6,835 bases of DNA from Acinetobacter sp. N54.MGS-139 (GTDB lineage Bacteria; Pseudomonadota; Gammaproteobacteria; Burkholderiales; Burkholderiaceae_F): NCBI GenBank assembly GCA_000980495.1, contig LARN01000067.1:1-6835 (forward strand), in the 5' to 3' direction. The notes under the pieces are model-generated. The model was not told where the DNA came from. It searched no databases and worked only from the letters and a program-made list of their open reading frames with translations. A program made the position numbers and the translations under genes. Every line of letters starts with the position of its first letter. Position 1 is the first letter of the stretch. This document shows positions 1-6,479 of the stretch, piece by piece.

Positions 1-90
1 TGGAGAAGAGACGGACCTATTTAACAGAAATTCGAAAGGAGGAGGCGCTTCCTCCCCTGCCTGAAGGCAGGGGTCTCCGCGCCTAAATTT
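1..90 (+). mobile_element. Probable right end of an IS200/IS605-type transposon (partial)
   Basis: A nested hairpin at 43-84 resembles the subterminal right-end structure of IS200/IS605 elements, which in TnpB-carrying members also forms the 3' part of the guide (omega) RNA. All three forward frames before it are short tails: one stops at 22-24, one at 62-64 and one at 84-86. A tnpB gene ending here is therefore plausible, but its frame cannot be chosen from so little sequence. The left end and the transposase body lie outside the window. The exact right boundary is unknown; it probably falls within a few to about 20 bases after the hairpin, just before the cupin gene. The assignment rests on structure recalled from the family, not on a protein match. 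Confidence 0.55.
43..84 (+). repeat. Nested hairpin of the transposon right end
   Basis: The outer stem AGGCGC (43-48) pairs with GCGCCT (79-84). A symmetric 5+5 internal loop (49-53 and 74-78) leads to an inner 8-bp stem, CCCCTGCC (54-61) with GGCAGGGG (66-73), closed by a TGAA loop (62-65). There is no T-run after it, so it is not a normal intrinsic terminator. An alternative 5' pairing, GGAGG (41-45) with CCTCC (51-55), is also possible. Such imperfect hairpins are what single-stranded-DNA transposases of the Y1 type recognise. Confidence 0.6.
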
Positions 91-145
91 GATGAAATTG
101 AAAACAGAGGCGAGGCCATAAAGACTTTCGCTGATGAAAAGAATT

Positions 146-150
146 GGAGG
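146..150 (+). promoter_or_regulatory. Ribosome binding site that decides the cupin start
   Basis: GGAGG lies 4 bases before the ATG at 155. The in-frame ATG at 134 has no comparable site at a useful distance, so 155 is the preferred start. Confidence 0.6.
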
Positions 151-154
151 TTTT

Positions 155-568
155 ATGAAAGAAGTTCCAAAACTCAGTGATTTTCCGGTCGGAAAACCCA
201 ATGATGCTTATGCTAAATATTTCATCGGTCAAAGCTGGCTTGCTCCGTTAACAACGAAACAAGTTCCAACCCATAACGTTACTTTCGAACCGAGATGCCG
301 AAACAATTGGCATATTCATCACGCTGAAAAAGGCGGCGGACAAATGCTGATTTGTGTTTACGGCCGAGGCTGGGTACAGCTCGAAGGCGAACCGGCTCAT
401 GAATTGAAAGCCGGGGAGGTCTTCAATATTCCTCCTAATGTTAAACATTGGCATGGTGCAGCAAAAGACAGTTGGTTCCAGCACTTATCTCTTGAAGTCC
501 CGGGCGAAGGTACTTCTAACGAATGGTTAGAACCGGTGACCGATGAAGTCTATGACAAGCTTCCTTAA
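155..568 (+). CDS. Small cupin-domain protein, metal-dependent (hydroxynitrile-lyase-like family)
   Basis: This is a single-domain cupin of 137 residues (144 if the ATG at 134 is used). Numbered from the longer form, cupin motif 1 carries WHIHH with H60 and H62, then Q70. Motif 2 has the signature KHWHGA with H105 and H107, and H117 follows in QHLSL. The spacing H105/H107/H117 matches the metal-site and active-site histidines I recall for the manganese cupin hydroxynitrile lyase of Granulicella. The closing stretch WLEPVTDEVY is also typical of that family. Most relatives are of unknown function and often sit near carboxymuconolactone-decarboxylase-like genes, so true lyase activity should not be assumed. 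A GGG insertion between H62 and Q70 looks like a subfamily trait. There is no signal peptide or membrane segment, so it should be cytoplasmic. The gene stands alone, just downstream of a transposon end that may have separated it from its own promoter. Confidence 0.85.
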   Translation: MKEVPKLSDFPVGKPNDAYAKYFIGQSWLAPLTTKQVPTHNVTFEPRCRNNWHIHHAEKGGGQMLICVYGRGWVQLEGEPAHELKAGEVFNIPPNVKHWHGAAKDSWFQHLSLEVPGEGTSNEWLEPVTDEVYDKLP

Positions 569-585
569 TTAGTAGTTACTGAGTC

Positions 586-628
586 AAAAAGAAAGAGCGG
601 TAAGGATTTTCTCCCGCCGCTCTTTTTC
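586..628. terminator. Bidirectional intrinsic terminator between convergent genes
   Basis: AAAGAGCGG (592-600) pairs with CCGCTCTTT (617-625) around a 16-base loop. An A-run lies on the left (586-590) and a T-run on the right (622-626), so the hairpin can stop transcripts from both sides. It sits between the cupin stop (568) and the stop of the carrier gene on the other strand (645). Confidence 0.8.
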
Positions 629-644
629 TATGCCCCAAAGGATC

Positions 645-1611
645 TTAGAACCAGTTTTGTAAGATCGGGCAGAACCAAATCCAGAAAGGAGCGGCGAAAG
701 CAAACATCAGCGTACTGACAGCCAAAATCGAAGCGCCGTCCTGGACGTAAACGTTATACCGGGAACCGATGATGATGCCGGAGAAAGCCGGCGGAAGAGC
801 ACAGGCCATCGTCAGCATCGAAAGCTTTTCTCCGCTGAGACCGCAGAGGATAGCCGCAATGGCGATGCAGAGCGGAGTAATGAATACACGAAATATGGAG
901 TTCCAAAGAATTTCAGTGTTGACGCTGAATTTCACTGTAGCCAAAGCCAAACCTGCTGCAAACACGGCAACACCTGAATTGGCGTGGGCAATCAAGTCAA
1001 AAGAAGGATAAACCGCGACCGGAAGCTTGATCCCTAATAAGACAATTACGACAGCAAGAGTCGGACACCAAACGACCGGCTGTTTGACGGCATTTAATAT
1101 GGCAGAGCCGGTTCCGGAAGAAGAGCCGTTTCCGGATCCCATAGCACCGGCTAAGCTCATTAAGTACATGCCGATCGGAATAATCACGGCATTTGCAACG
1201 ATTGCCACGATGGCAACCACCAATCCTGTCTGTGTAGTTGCTCCGTAAATCGGATCGAGGACAGCGAAGCCTAAGAAGCCGATAGTCGGGGAGCCCGCGG
1301 TCAGACCGCAGACTGCGGCTTCGGCAGCTGTGTGATGGAAGACCTTTCTGCAAACCCAATAGCAAACGAAGAAGAGGGCGACGATACCGATTAATGAGAC
1401 GAGCGTCAGCGTGAGATCTTCGAAAAGCATCTCGCGGGTTGCTTTAGTAATAGAGACAAAAAAGTGCGGCCGGCAAAGCGAAGTTCAAAACAACTTTGTT
1501 GAGTGCCTGGGTTTGACTCGGCGTGAAAGCATTCATCTTCGCACCGGCATAACCTAATGCCATCACAACGAAGATCGGGACAATATCATTAAAAATAATG
1601 TTGAAAAACAT
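645..1611 (-). pseudogene. AEC-family (auxin efflux carrier type) membrane transporter, frameshifted
   Basis: The reading begins at the ATG at 1611-1609 (minus strand), preceded by an AGAGG-type ribosome site. The first 51 residues include VPIFVVMALGY and VLNFALPAALF, the standard first two membrane segments of AEC carriers. The frame then breaks at a run of six T on the minus strand, and a stop follows at 1446-1444. Removing one T joins it to VSITKATREMLFEDL and onward, giving about 321 residues, the normal length for the family. The remaining 261-codon frame (1430-645) holds the other membrane segments, a Gly/Ser-rich central loop (about residues 155-170 of the joined protein), LLGIKLP and GVAVFAAGLALA. 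Relatives include the MdcF malonate carrier and other organic-acid carriers; the substrate here is unknown. Without the first membrane segments the 261-residue piece is unlikely to work. A sequencing error in the run is an alternative to a real mutation. Confidence 0.85.
1458..1463 (-). other. Frameshift site: run of six A (six T on the coding strand)
   Basis: Five bases here would keep the carrier gene open. The protein would then read ALFVSITKATRE straight across the junction, which is the family-like sequence. With six bases the frame runs into a stop 12 bases later. Polynucleotide runs are prone to slippage in the cell and to miscalling in sequencing. Confidence 0.8.
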
Positions 1612-1696
1612 GCAGCCTCTGCTAAAAATTTCTTCCGAAAAATCCTCCGGTAGGGCCTAGTGAGAAACTATTCGGACTGGCAAGAGAAATTTTAGA

Positions 1697-1723
1697 TTTG
1701 CAGTGGTGTCTTCTAATCGCAAA
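1697..1723. promoter_or_regulatory. Inverted repeat TTTGC-N17-GCAAA
   Basis: TTTGC (1697-1701) and GCAAA (1719-1723) form a 5-bp inverted repeat about 90 bases upstream of the carrier gene start. It shares its half-site with the longer repeat at 1931-1967 but differs in spacing (17 against 19). The arms are short enough to arise by chance. Confidence 0.25.
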
Positions 1724-1913
1724 CAGTATTAAGTTGGGTAGTCAGGTTCAAAAATCAGAATACTTTGCAAGAGCGACAAGGAAACTATTTTTAGTTGTTG
1801 TAATTTAGTAACAGTGACGTTTTAGGTTGAAATAGGTTGAATTTTTTATTCTACGACAAGTTGTTCGAATTTTTTTTCATTAAAAACCAAAATAAGCCTT
1901 GTTTTGTTGCCGT

Positions 1914-1929
1914 ACATTTAAAAAAATGT
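1914..1929. promoter_or_regulatory. Short palindrome ACATTT-N4-AAATGT
   Basis: This is a perfect 6-bp inverted repeat around four A bases, two bases before the next repeat begins. It could be an operator, or simply a by-product of the AT-rich sequence. Confidence 0.25.
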
Positions 1930-1930
1930 T

Positions 1931-1967
1931 TATATTTGCGAAAAAATTTCCCGCTAACGCAAATGTA
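1931..1967. promoter_or_regulatory. Inverted repeat around TTTGCG/CGCAAA (possible operator)
   Basis: ATTTGCG (1934-1940) and CGCAAAT (1958-1964) are a perfect 7-bp inverted repeat. Three more base pairs, one of them a G-T wobble, extend it to 1931 and 1967. The loop is 17 bases. It lies in the middle of the divergent region and could bind a dimeric regulator. No regulator gene is visible nearby. Confidence 0.35.
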
Positions 1968-2067
1968 AAAAACGTAAATTGCCTTATTTCTTGTCAGTAT
2001 TAACACTATATTTGAATACGGATTTCAGGGTAAGGCCGAATATTTACATCGTAAAAATCCTTTCATA

Positions 2068-2175
2068 ATGTGGTCACGCGAAAACCTCGCGGACATGCTT
2101 TTTGTTTTTCGGATGAGAAAAACGGTTTATCGCACGGTGATAAAGGGCTTTAAGAGAGCCTGGGGCCGTAGATAA
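2068..2175 (+). CDS. Possible very short ORF (35 codons), doubtful
   Basis: An ATG at 2068 opens a 35-residue frame ending in TAA at 2173-2175, 52 bases before yjiH. The predicted peptide is very basic, with many Arg and Lys and few acidic residues, and has three Trp or Tyr residues. There is no convincing ribosome binding site before it, and it overlaps the palindrome at 2126-2144. It may be a leader peptide or, more likely, a chance frame. I do not recognise it. Confidence 0.15.
   Translation: MWSRENLADMLFVFRMRKTVYRTVIKGFKRAWGRR
2126..2144. promoter_or_regulatory. 19-bp palindrome upstream of yjiH (candidate operator)
   Basis: TTTATC (2126-2131) and GATAAA (2139-2144) flank a 7-base centre in which C2133 and G2137 also pair. 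This is an odd-length, near-symmetric 19-bp site typical in form of operators bound by small dimeric repressors. It lies 84 bases before the yjiH start, in the right zone for control of the operon. Confidence 0.4.
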
Positions 2176-2215
2176 GCACATTCAAAAAACGAAATTTGCT
2201 TTGTTTGTTACTTTT

Positions 2216-2220
2216 AAGGA
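2216..2220 (+). promoter_or_regulatory. Ribosome binding site for yjiH
   Basis: AAGGA lies 7 bases before the ATG at 2228. A TTG at 2201 in the same frame would add nine residues but lies upstream of this site, so the ATG is preferred. Confidence 0.75.
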
Positions 2221-2227
2221 TAGTCAT

Positions 2228-2959
2228 ATGGCTTCTTCTAACCTCAACGATAAAAAACCTGAGTTGGCAGATGACAAAGAAAAGAAAGTCACCATCGGAA
2301 ATTACATTTCCCTGATTATGGCTTGCGTTTTCTTCTCCGGTGTCTGCGCTACAAACCAATGGTGGGGCATTTTCGACTTCACCACAATCAACGGCTCCTT
2401 CGGTAAGGTTGTCACAGCTGTTTCCCAGAACGCTGACGGCATTCACACCACGATGGCCAACTTCCGCGGTAAAGGCGGTTCCGGTGCTATCGACGGCTTC
2501 ATGTTTGCTTTGACACTGGTCCCGACAGTTATGTTCGCTCTTGCGATGATCACTGTTTTCGACCACTACGGTGCTCTGAAAGCTGCTCGCCAGATGCTTA
2601 CTCCGATTCTTCGTCCGTTGATCGGCGTTCCCGGCGGTGCTGGTCTCGCTCTGATCGCTTCTCTGCAGTCTACTGACGGCGGCGCGGCTCTGACTCGCCA
2701 GCTCAAAGATGACAATATTTTGACAGCTAAAGAGCTGAATAACTTTGCTACTTTCCAGATGACAGCCGACGCTCTCATCACTAACTTCCTCTCTTCCGGC
2801 GCGGTTCTGTTCACACTGCTTGCTGCTGACGGCAAGCCTGCAGTTCCGGTCAGCATCGGTGCTTGCTTGGGTATTCTGTTCCTCGGCAAGATCCTCGCTG
2901 CCAACATCATGCGCGTCATCCAGATGGGCGGAAAGATTAACCTTAAGAAGAGCGCTTAA
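2228..2959 (+). CDS. yjiH: YjiH-like inner-membrane protein (nucleoside-recognition/Gate-type)
   Basis: This is a 243-residue membrane protein and the first gene of the operon. Residues 1-22 are charged and hydrophilic. Hydrophobic segments follow at about 24-42, 90-110, 132-146, 183-200 and 206-228. The stretch VPGGAGLALIASLQSTDGG (134-152), then TFQMTADALITNFLSSGAV (175-193), resembles the conserved core of the YjiH family, which carries a Gate (nucleoside recognition) domain. It is somewhat longer than the E. coli protein, which I recall at about 227 residues. In E. coli yjiH, yjiG and iadA are neighbours, and the same order here is the strongest support for the name. YjiH and YjiG very probably form one membrane complex, as paired Gate proteins such as SpmA/SpmB do. 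The substrate is unknown. Given the dipeptidase downstream, transport of a peptide or amino acid is a reasonable inference. The next gene starts 15 bases after the stop. Confidence 0.85.
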   Translation: MASSNLNDKKPELADDKEKKVTIGNYISLIMACVFFSGVCATNQWWGIFDFTTINGSFGKVVTAVSQNADGIHTTMANFRGKGGSGAIDGFMFALTLVPTVMFALAMITVFDHYGALKAARQMLTPILRPLIGVPGGAGLALIASLQSTDGGAALTRQLKDDNILTAKELNNFATFQMTADALITNFLSSGAVLFTLLAADGKPAVPVSIGACLGILFLGKILAANIMRVIQMGGKINLKKSA

Positions 2960-2974
2960 TAAGGAGAATACGAA

Positions 2975-3448
2975 ATGGCTACTACATCTAAAAAAATGAT
3001 GATCACCGACGTATTCGTTAACGGTGCATTTCAGGGTTGGAACATTGCTACACACTCCACGATTCCTAACGTTTTGATGGCTTTCGTGATCATCAAAATG
3101 CTGAACATCTCCGGCGCTTTGGACTTCATCGGTACATGCCTCGGACCGGTTATGGCCATCTTCGGTCTGCCAGGCGAAGCTGCCATGATTCTGCTCGGCG
3201 GCTGGATGTCCATGGGCGGCGGTGTCGGTGTGGCAGTTGCCTTGTTCGATAAAGGCGCTGTTGACGGTACACAGCTTGCTATCGTGATTCCCGCTATTTA
3301 CCTCATGGGTTCTCAGGTTCAGTACATGGGCCGCTGCCTTGGCGTTATCGGCATCCAGGGTTCCGATATGTTCAAGATCATGGCCGTTCCTCCGATCGTC
3401 GCTTTGCTCTCTCTGTGGGTCATGCGCCTGGTCGTTCTGGGATCGTAA
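2975..3448 (+). CDS. yjiG: YjiG-like inner-membrane protein, partner of YjiH
   Basis: This is a 157-residue hydrophobic protein of usual family length (about 153 in E. coli). AAGGAG at 2961-2966, 8 bases before the ATG, fixes the start. Family-typical stretches are IATHSTIPNVLMAFVIIKML (24-43), GPVMAIFGLPGEAA (57-70), MSMGGGVGVA (79-88) and YLMGSQVQYMGRCLG (109-123), and the end is LLSLWVMRLVV. These align by eye with E. coli YjiG, including the GLPGEAA and YLMG..VQ..GRCLG cores. Membrane segments are likely at about 28-46, 66-92, 101-113 and 135-155. It belongs to the Gate/SpmB-like group, whose members work as two-protein membrane units, so it should act with YjiH. No transport assay is known to me for this pair. 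It is co-transcribed with yjiH and followed 31 bases later by iadA. Confidence 0.88.
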   Translation: MATTSKKMMITDVFVNGAFQGWNIATHSTIPNVLMAFVIIKMLNISGALDFIGTCLGPVMAIFGLPGEAAMILLGGWMSMGGGVGVAVALFDKGAVDGTQLAIVIPAIYLMGSQVQYMGRCLGVIGIQGSDMFKIMAVPPIVALLSLWVMRLVVLGS

Positions 3449-3479
3449 TCTGACGAACTTTCAAAGGATTTAGTAATCA

Positions 3480-4625
3480 ATGGCTACCGCAATTCTCTTT
3501 AAAAATGCAGATCTGTACGCTCCTGAACATAAGGGCATCAAACAGATTCTGACAGTCAATGAAAAAATCATTGCTGTGGAGGATGAAATCTCTGCCGACC
3601 TTCCCGGTCTGGAAGTGATAGATCTGAACGGCGCAATCGTTACGCCGGGTCTTATCGACCAACACATTCACGTGACTGGCGGCGGCGGAGAAGGCGGTCC
3701 CCTGACACGCGCTCCGGAGCTTAACTTCTCCGAGCTCGTGGAAGGCGGAATCACTTCCTTTGTCGGTGTTTCCGGAACCGATAGTGAAACCCGTCCGATC
3801 GAAGCTCTTATGGCTAAGGTTCGCGCCTTAACCAAAGAAGGTGCTACCGGCTGGATGTGGACTTCCAACTATCGTTATCCCCCCACAACGGTTACCGGCG
3901 ACGTCCGTAAAGACCTCTTGACGATTCCCGAATGCTTGGGTGTGAAGATTGCAATGGGCGACCATCGCTGCTCTTTCCCGACAACTCAGGAAGTTTTAAG
4001 AGTTCTTTCCGACTGCCGCGTCGGGGGCATGATCTGCGGACACGATTCTTATCTGCATGTTCACCTCGGTGACCTTCCCATCGCTTTCCCGGCTTTCATG
4101 GAATGCGTAAAAATGGGAATGCCGATTAAGCATATTCGTCCGACACATGTCGGCCGTCACCCTGAAGTTTTTGCTCAGGCAATTGCATTTACCAAAGCCG
4201 GCGGATACATCGATATCACAACCAGCGGCGGCAACTACATGGGTTCTGCAGCAGATGCTTTTGTGATGGCTTTGGAAGAAGGTGCTCCGATCGATCGTAT
4301 TACGTTCTCTTCTGACGGCCACGGCTCGATGCCTCGCTTCGATAAGAACGGCGAAATGATCGGTCTGACGGTTTGCAAAGTCTCCGACAACCTGAAGATG
4401 CTTCAGGAACTTGCCGGTAAGATTGGTCTTGAAAAAGCCTTGCTGCCTTTGACACGTACTATTGCCACGGCTCTTTGCTTGGGTAATAAAGGCGTAATCG
4501 AAGCTGGTAAAGACGCAGACCTTCTAGTGATGGATAAGGATCTTAAACCGCTCCACCTCTTCATGAAGGGTCGTCAGGTCATGAAAGATTCGGAAGTTAT
4601 CGTTAAAGGTGCCTTCGAAGAATAA
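3480..4625 (+). CDS. iadA: Isoaspartyl (beta-aspartyl) dipeptidase, zinc amidohydrolase
   Basis: This cytoplasmic enzyme hydrolyses beta-aspartyl dipeptides, which arise from breakdown of isoaspartate-damaged proteins, to aspartate and a second amino acid. It has 381 residues, against 390 in E. coli IadA, with an amidohydrolase TIM-barrel fold. The expected active-site set is present. QHIH gives zinc ligands H62 and H64, and GGGGE gives E71. Y131 lies in NYRYPP. K156 in GVK is the carboxylated bridging lysine, with R163 just after it in DHR. H195 (HLGD) and H223 (PTHVGRH) are the second zinc ligands. FSSDGHGS carries the catalytic D279 and S283. AAGGA-like sequence at 3464-3468 lies 11 bases before the ATG, slightly far but usable. 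It ends the yjiH-yjiG-iadA operon, whose membrane pair may deliver its substrates. In E. coli the LysR-type gene yjiE lies nearby; none is seen here. Confidence 0.95.
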   Translation: MATAILFKNADLYAPEHKGIKQILTVNEKIIAVEDEISADLPGLEVIDLNGAIVTPGLIDQHIHVTGGGGEGGPLTRAPELNFSELVEGGITSFVGVSGTDSETRPIEALMAKVRALTKEGATGWMWTSNYRYPPTTVTGDVRKDLLTIPECLGVKIAMGDHRCSFPTTQEVLRVLSDCRVGGMICGHDSYLHVHLGDLPIAFPAFMECVKMGMPIKHIRPTHVGRHPEVFAQAIAFTKAGGYIDITTSGGNYMGSAADAFVMALEEGAPIDRITFSSDGHGSMPRFDKNGEMIGLTVCKVSDNLKMLQELAGKIGLEKALLPLTRTIATALCLGNKGVIEAGKDADLLVMDKDLKPLHLFMKGRQVMKDSEVIVKGAFEE

Positions 4626-4648
4626 GAACCAACTAGTTTTGGTCTTAC

Positions 4649-4685
4649 AAGCCTCTCGGGTGACAAAGCCCGGGAGGCTTTTTTT
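4649..4685 (+). terminator. Strong intrinsic terminator of the iadA operon; group II intron target
   Basis: AAGCCTCTCGGG (4649-4660) pairs with CCCGGGAGGCTT (4669-4680), 12 bp with one T-G wobble, around an 8-base loop, followed by a T-run to 4685. It begins 23 bases after the iadA stop. The intron starts two bases after the T-run, as expected for introns that home to terminator hairpins. Confidence 0.9.
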
Positions 4686-4686
4686 A

Positions 4687-5192
4687 GTGCGCCCAGCATG
4701 GCGCGCTTCTGTAGGATGCAAATCCCGAACTCGCCCGATGAGGGGAAGGGTTAGCGACTCGGCAAGGGCGTAGTGGCAACACTAGGTCTGGAGGAAGCCG
4801 ATAGCAAAATGCATGTTCAACGAACAGGAAGCGGATATGAGGCGGTTCAGACGGATGTGGGGGCCAAAATACCCAATGTCCAATACTCATACAGGAGTCT
4901 GAGACGTAGATCCGATGGACAGGCAGGAAAGAAGTACGTCTTACCTGGGGAGATCCGATTGGATGCCATTGGCTACGGGCTTCGCGAGGAGTTCGGATGT
5001 CAAATTGGAAGTCAGCCAAGGCCATAGTAGGGGCAACCTGAAGGGCCGAACATTAACAACGCGAGTAGAGGTGACAGCTCTCATGACAAATTCAAGCGGA
5101 CCTCAGAACAACGTCCAAGAGGGCGGCTGTCACGACGCAAAGCGGGCAGAACAGCGCAGTGTCGTCTACGGCAAAAGAAGGAGCAGCTGGTC
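4687..5192 (+). ncRNA. Group II intron RNA, 5' domains (I to start of IV)
   Basis: These 506 bases carry no credible gene. Short frames in both directions look like by-products of structured RNA and match no family I know. The region should fold into domains I-III, which hold the exon-binding sequences and the scaffold for the catalytic core. Visible local pairing includes the 7-bp stem at 4687-4706. I did not identify exon-binding sites with confidence: no clear complement to the T-rich 5' exon stands out. Confidence 0.75.
5178..5183 (+). promoter_or_regulatory. Ribosome binding site of the intron maturase
   Basis: AAGGAG lies 9 bases before the ATG at 5193 and fixes the start of the intron protein inside domain IV. 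Confidence 0.65.
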
Positions 5193-6476
5193 ATGGCGAA
5201 GTCACACTGGACGAAAGCTGAACCTAGAGGCTGTCCGCTCATCGATTTAGTATGTTTCTATCTCGACGATGCGGCGCAGAAGGTTATAAAGAACAAAGGC
5301 GCACCCGGCATAGACGGGATAACCTATGAACAACTTCCTAACCTTTTGCGAGTTCACGGGGAGAAGATCAGACAGAAACTTAAAAACGGTACTTACATTC
5401 CCGCTCCCGTTCGACGCGTGGATATACCCAAGCCAAACGGGGGCACACGGATGTTAGGAATTCCAACTCTCTTGGACCGAACAATCCAACAGGCCATAGT
5501 GATGACTATTGGAGATGCGTTCGAGGGTCAATTCTCGGACAAAAGTTATGGGTTCAGAGAGGGACGGAACTGCCGGCAGGCAGTGCAAAGGGCTCAAGAG
5601 TACATCAAAGATGGAAATAGATGGGTCGTCGAAATGGACTTGTCCAAGTTCTTCGACCGAGTCAACCACGACATTCTGATGGACAGAGTCAGCCGAGTTA
5701 TAGATGACAAGGCAATCTTGAAACTAATCCGACGATATTTAAACGCAGGCATCATGGAAGACGGGCTGGTAAGCCCAAGACTAGAGGGCGTTCCTCAGGG
5801 GTCGCCCCTTAGTCCGTTACTGTCAAACATTATGCTGACCGATTTAGATCGGGAATTGGAAGCAAGAGGACTCAACCATGTCCGGTACGCGGACGACTGC
5901 AACATCTATGTGAGATCAGAGAAAGCGGCTCAGCGAGTTCTGACAAATATCACCAAATATGTAGAGGAGACACTCAAGCTGCGAGTAAATCGCGACAAGA
6001 GTGGCACCTTTCGTCCGAGAGACTCGGTCTTTCTCGGATACACATTCTCCAAGGCAAACTGTACACGTATTATCGTGGCGCAAAAGTCAGTAAAGAGACT
6101 GTGGACAAAACTGCATAAGATATTTAACACTGCGCGGGGAACCTCGCTCGGATGGACGATTAAAACCATTACCCCAGTCCTTAGGGGCTGGAGAAACTAC
6201 TATCGTCCGGATGACAGAAAGAAATACTGGGAGGAGATGGATGAGAGAATCCGACACCATCTCAGGAAACTTATCTGGATAGCGTGGAAGAAACCGAAAA
6301 CAAGGGAGCGAAACCTTGTAAAACTCGGCATCGACCCCGAAAGAGCCTGGAAAAGTTCTGTAAACGGAAGAGGTGCTTGGTGGAATTCAGGTCAATCGCA
6401 CATGAACCAAGCTATCAAAAACGACCGTTTTGTAAGATTAGGCCTGTACTCTCTCCGCTTTATGGAGATTCGTTAA
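5193..6476 (+). CDS. ltrA: Group II intron reverse transcriptase/maturase
   Basis: This 427-residue intron-encoded protein helps its own RNA splice and copies it into new DNA sites. Domains run as N-terminal RT0/RT1 (about 30-100, with GAPGIDG and IPKPNGG.R.LGIPTLLDR), then palm motifs. SYGFREGR (118-125), MDLSKFFDRVNHD (148-160, catalytic D149), EGVPQGSPLSPLLSN (198-212) and RYADDCNIYV (231-240, catalytic D234 and D235) are all intact. The thumb/maturase domain X (about 290-427) contains LRGWRNYY and the WKKPKTRERNLVKLGI stretch, typical of compact bacterial maturases, and ends in GAWWNSGQSHMNQA. No DNA-binding or HNH endonuclease domain follows, so mobility probably uses single-stranded or replication-fork targets. 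No frameshift or stop is present, so it may be active. The stop codon lies 3 bases before domain V. Confidence 0.97.
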   Translation: MAKSHWTKAEPRGCPLIDLVCFYLDDAAQKVIKNKGAPGIDGITYEQLPNLLRVHGEKIRQKLKNGTYIPAPVRRVDIPKPNGGTRMLGIPTLLDRTIQQAIVMTIGDAFEGQFSDKSYGFREGRNCRQAVQRAQEYIKDGNRWVVEMDLSKFFDRVNHDILMDRVSRVIDDKAILKLIRRYLNAGIMEDGLVSPRLEGVPQGSPLSPLLSNIMLTDLDRELEARGLNHVRYADDCNIYVRSEKAAQRVLTNITKYVEETLKLRVNRDKSGTFRPRDSVFLGYTFSKANCTRIIVAQKSVKRLWTKLHKIFNTARGTSLGWTIKTITPVLRGWRNYYRPDDRKKYWEEMDERIRHHLRKLIWIAWKKPKTRERNLVKLGIDPERAWKSSVNGRGAWWNSGQSHMNQAIKNDRFVRLGLYSLRFMEIR

Positions 6477-6479
6477 TGA

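Larger units (their letters stand above)
1612..2227. other. AT-rich divergent intergenic region with inverted repeats, no clear gene
   Basis: These 616 bases separate the start of the carrier gene (-) from yjiH (+) and should hold promoters for both. The part from about 1740 to 2020 is very AT-rich. I see several inverted repeats, listed separately, and no regulator gene. A possible promoter piece for the plus strand is TTGTCA (1991-1996) with AT-rich sequence TATATT (2008-2013), but the spacing is wrong for a standard pair, so I do not call it as a promoter. One short ORF (2068-2175) is listed separately. Confidence 0.6.

Noticed and set aside
43..84. Reading the left hairpin as an intrinsic terminator or CRISPR repeat
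   Set aside because: No T-run follows it and no second copy with spacers is present in the window.
1991..2019. TTGTCA with a possible -10 element as the yjiH promoter
   Set aside because: At 17-base spacing the -10 reads GAATAC, a poor match. The better TATATT is only 11 bases from TTGTCA.
2076..2090. CGCG-N7-CGCG inverted repeat before yjiH
   Set aside because: The arms are only 4 bp, too short to separate from chance.
2201..2227. TTG start adding nine residues to YjiH
   Set aside because: The AAGGA site at 2216-2220 lies inside this extension and points to the ATG at 2228.
2150..3055. Long open frame (301 codons) on the minus strand opposite yjiH
   Set aside because: Its translation is rich in Ser, Asn, Gln and His with no domain pattern, and it lies antisense to a well-supported membrane protein gene. 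It is a mirror of the codon bias of that gene.
4684..5250. Several short open frames on both strands before the maturase gene
   Set aside because: They lie in the structured RNA domains of the intron, lack good ribosome sites and show no family resemblance.
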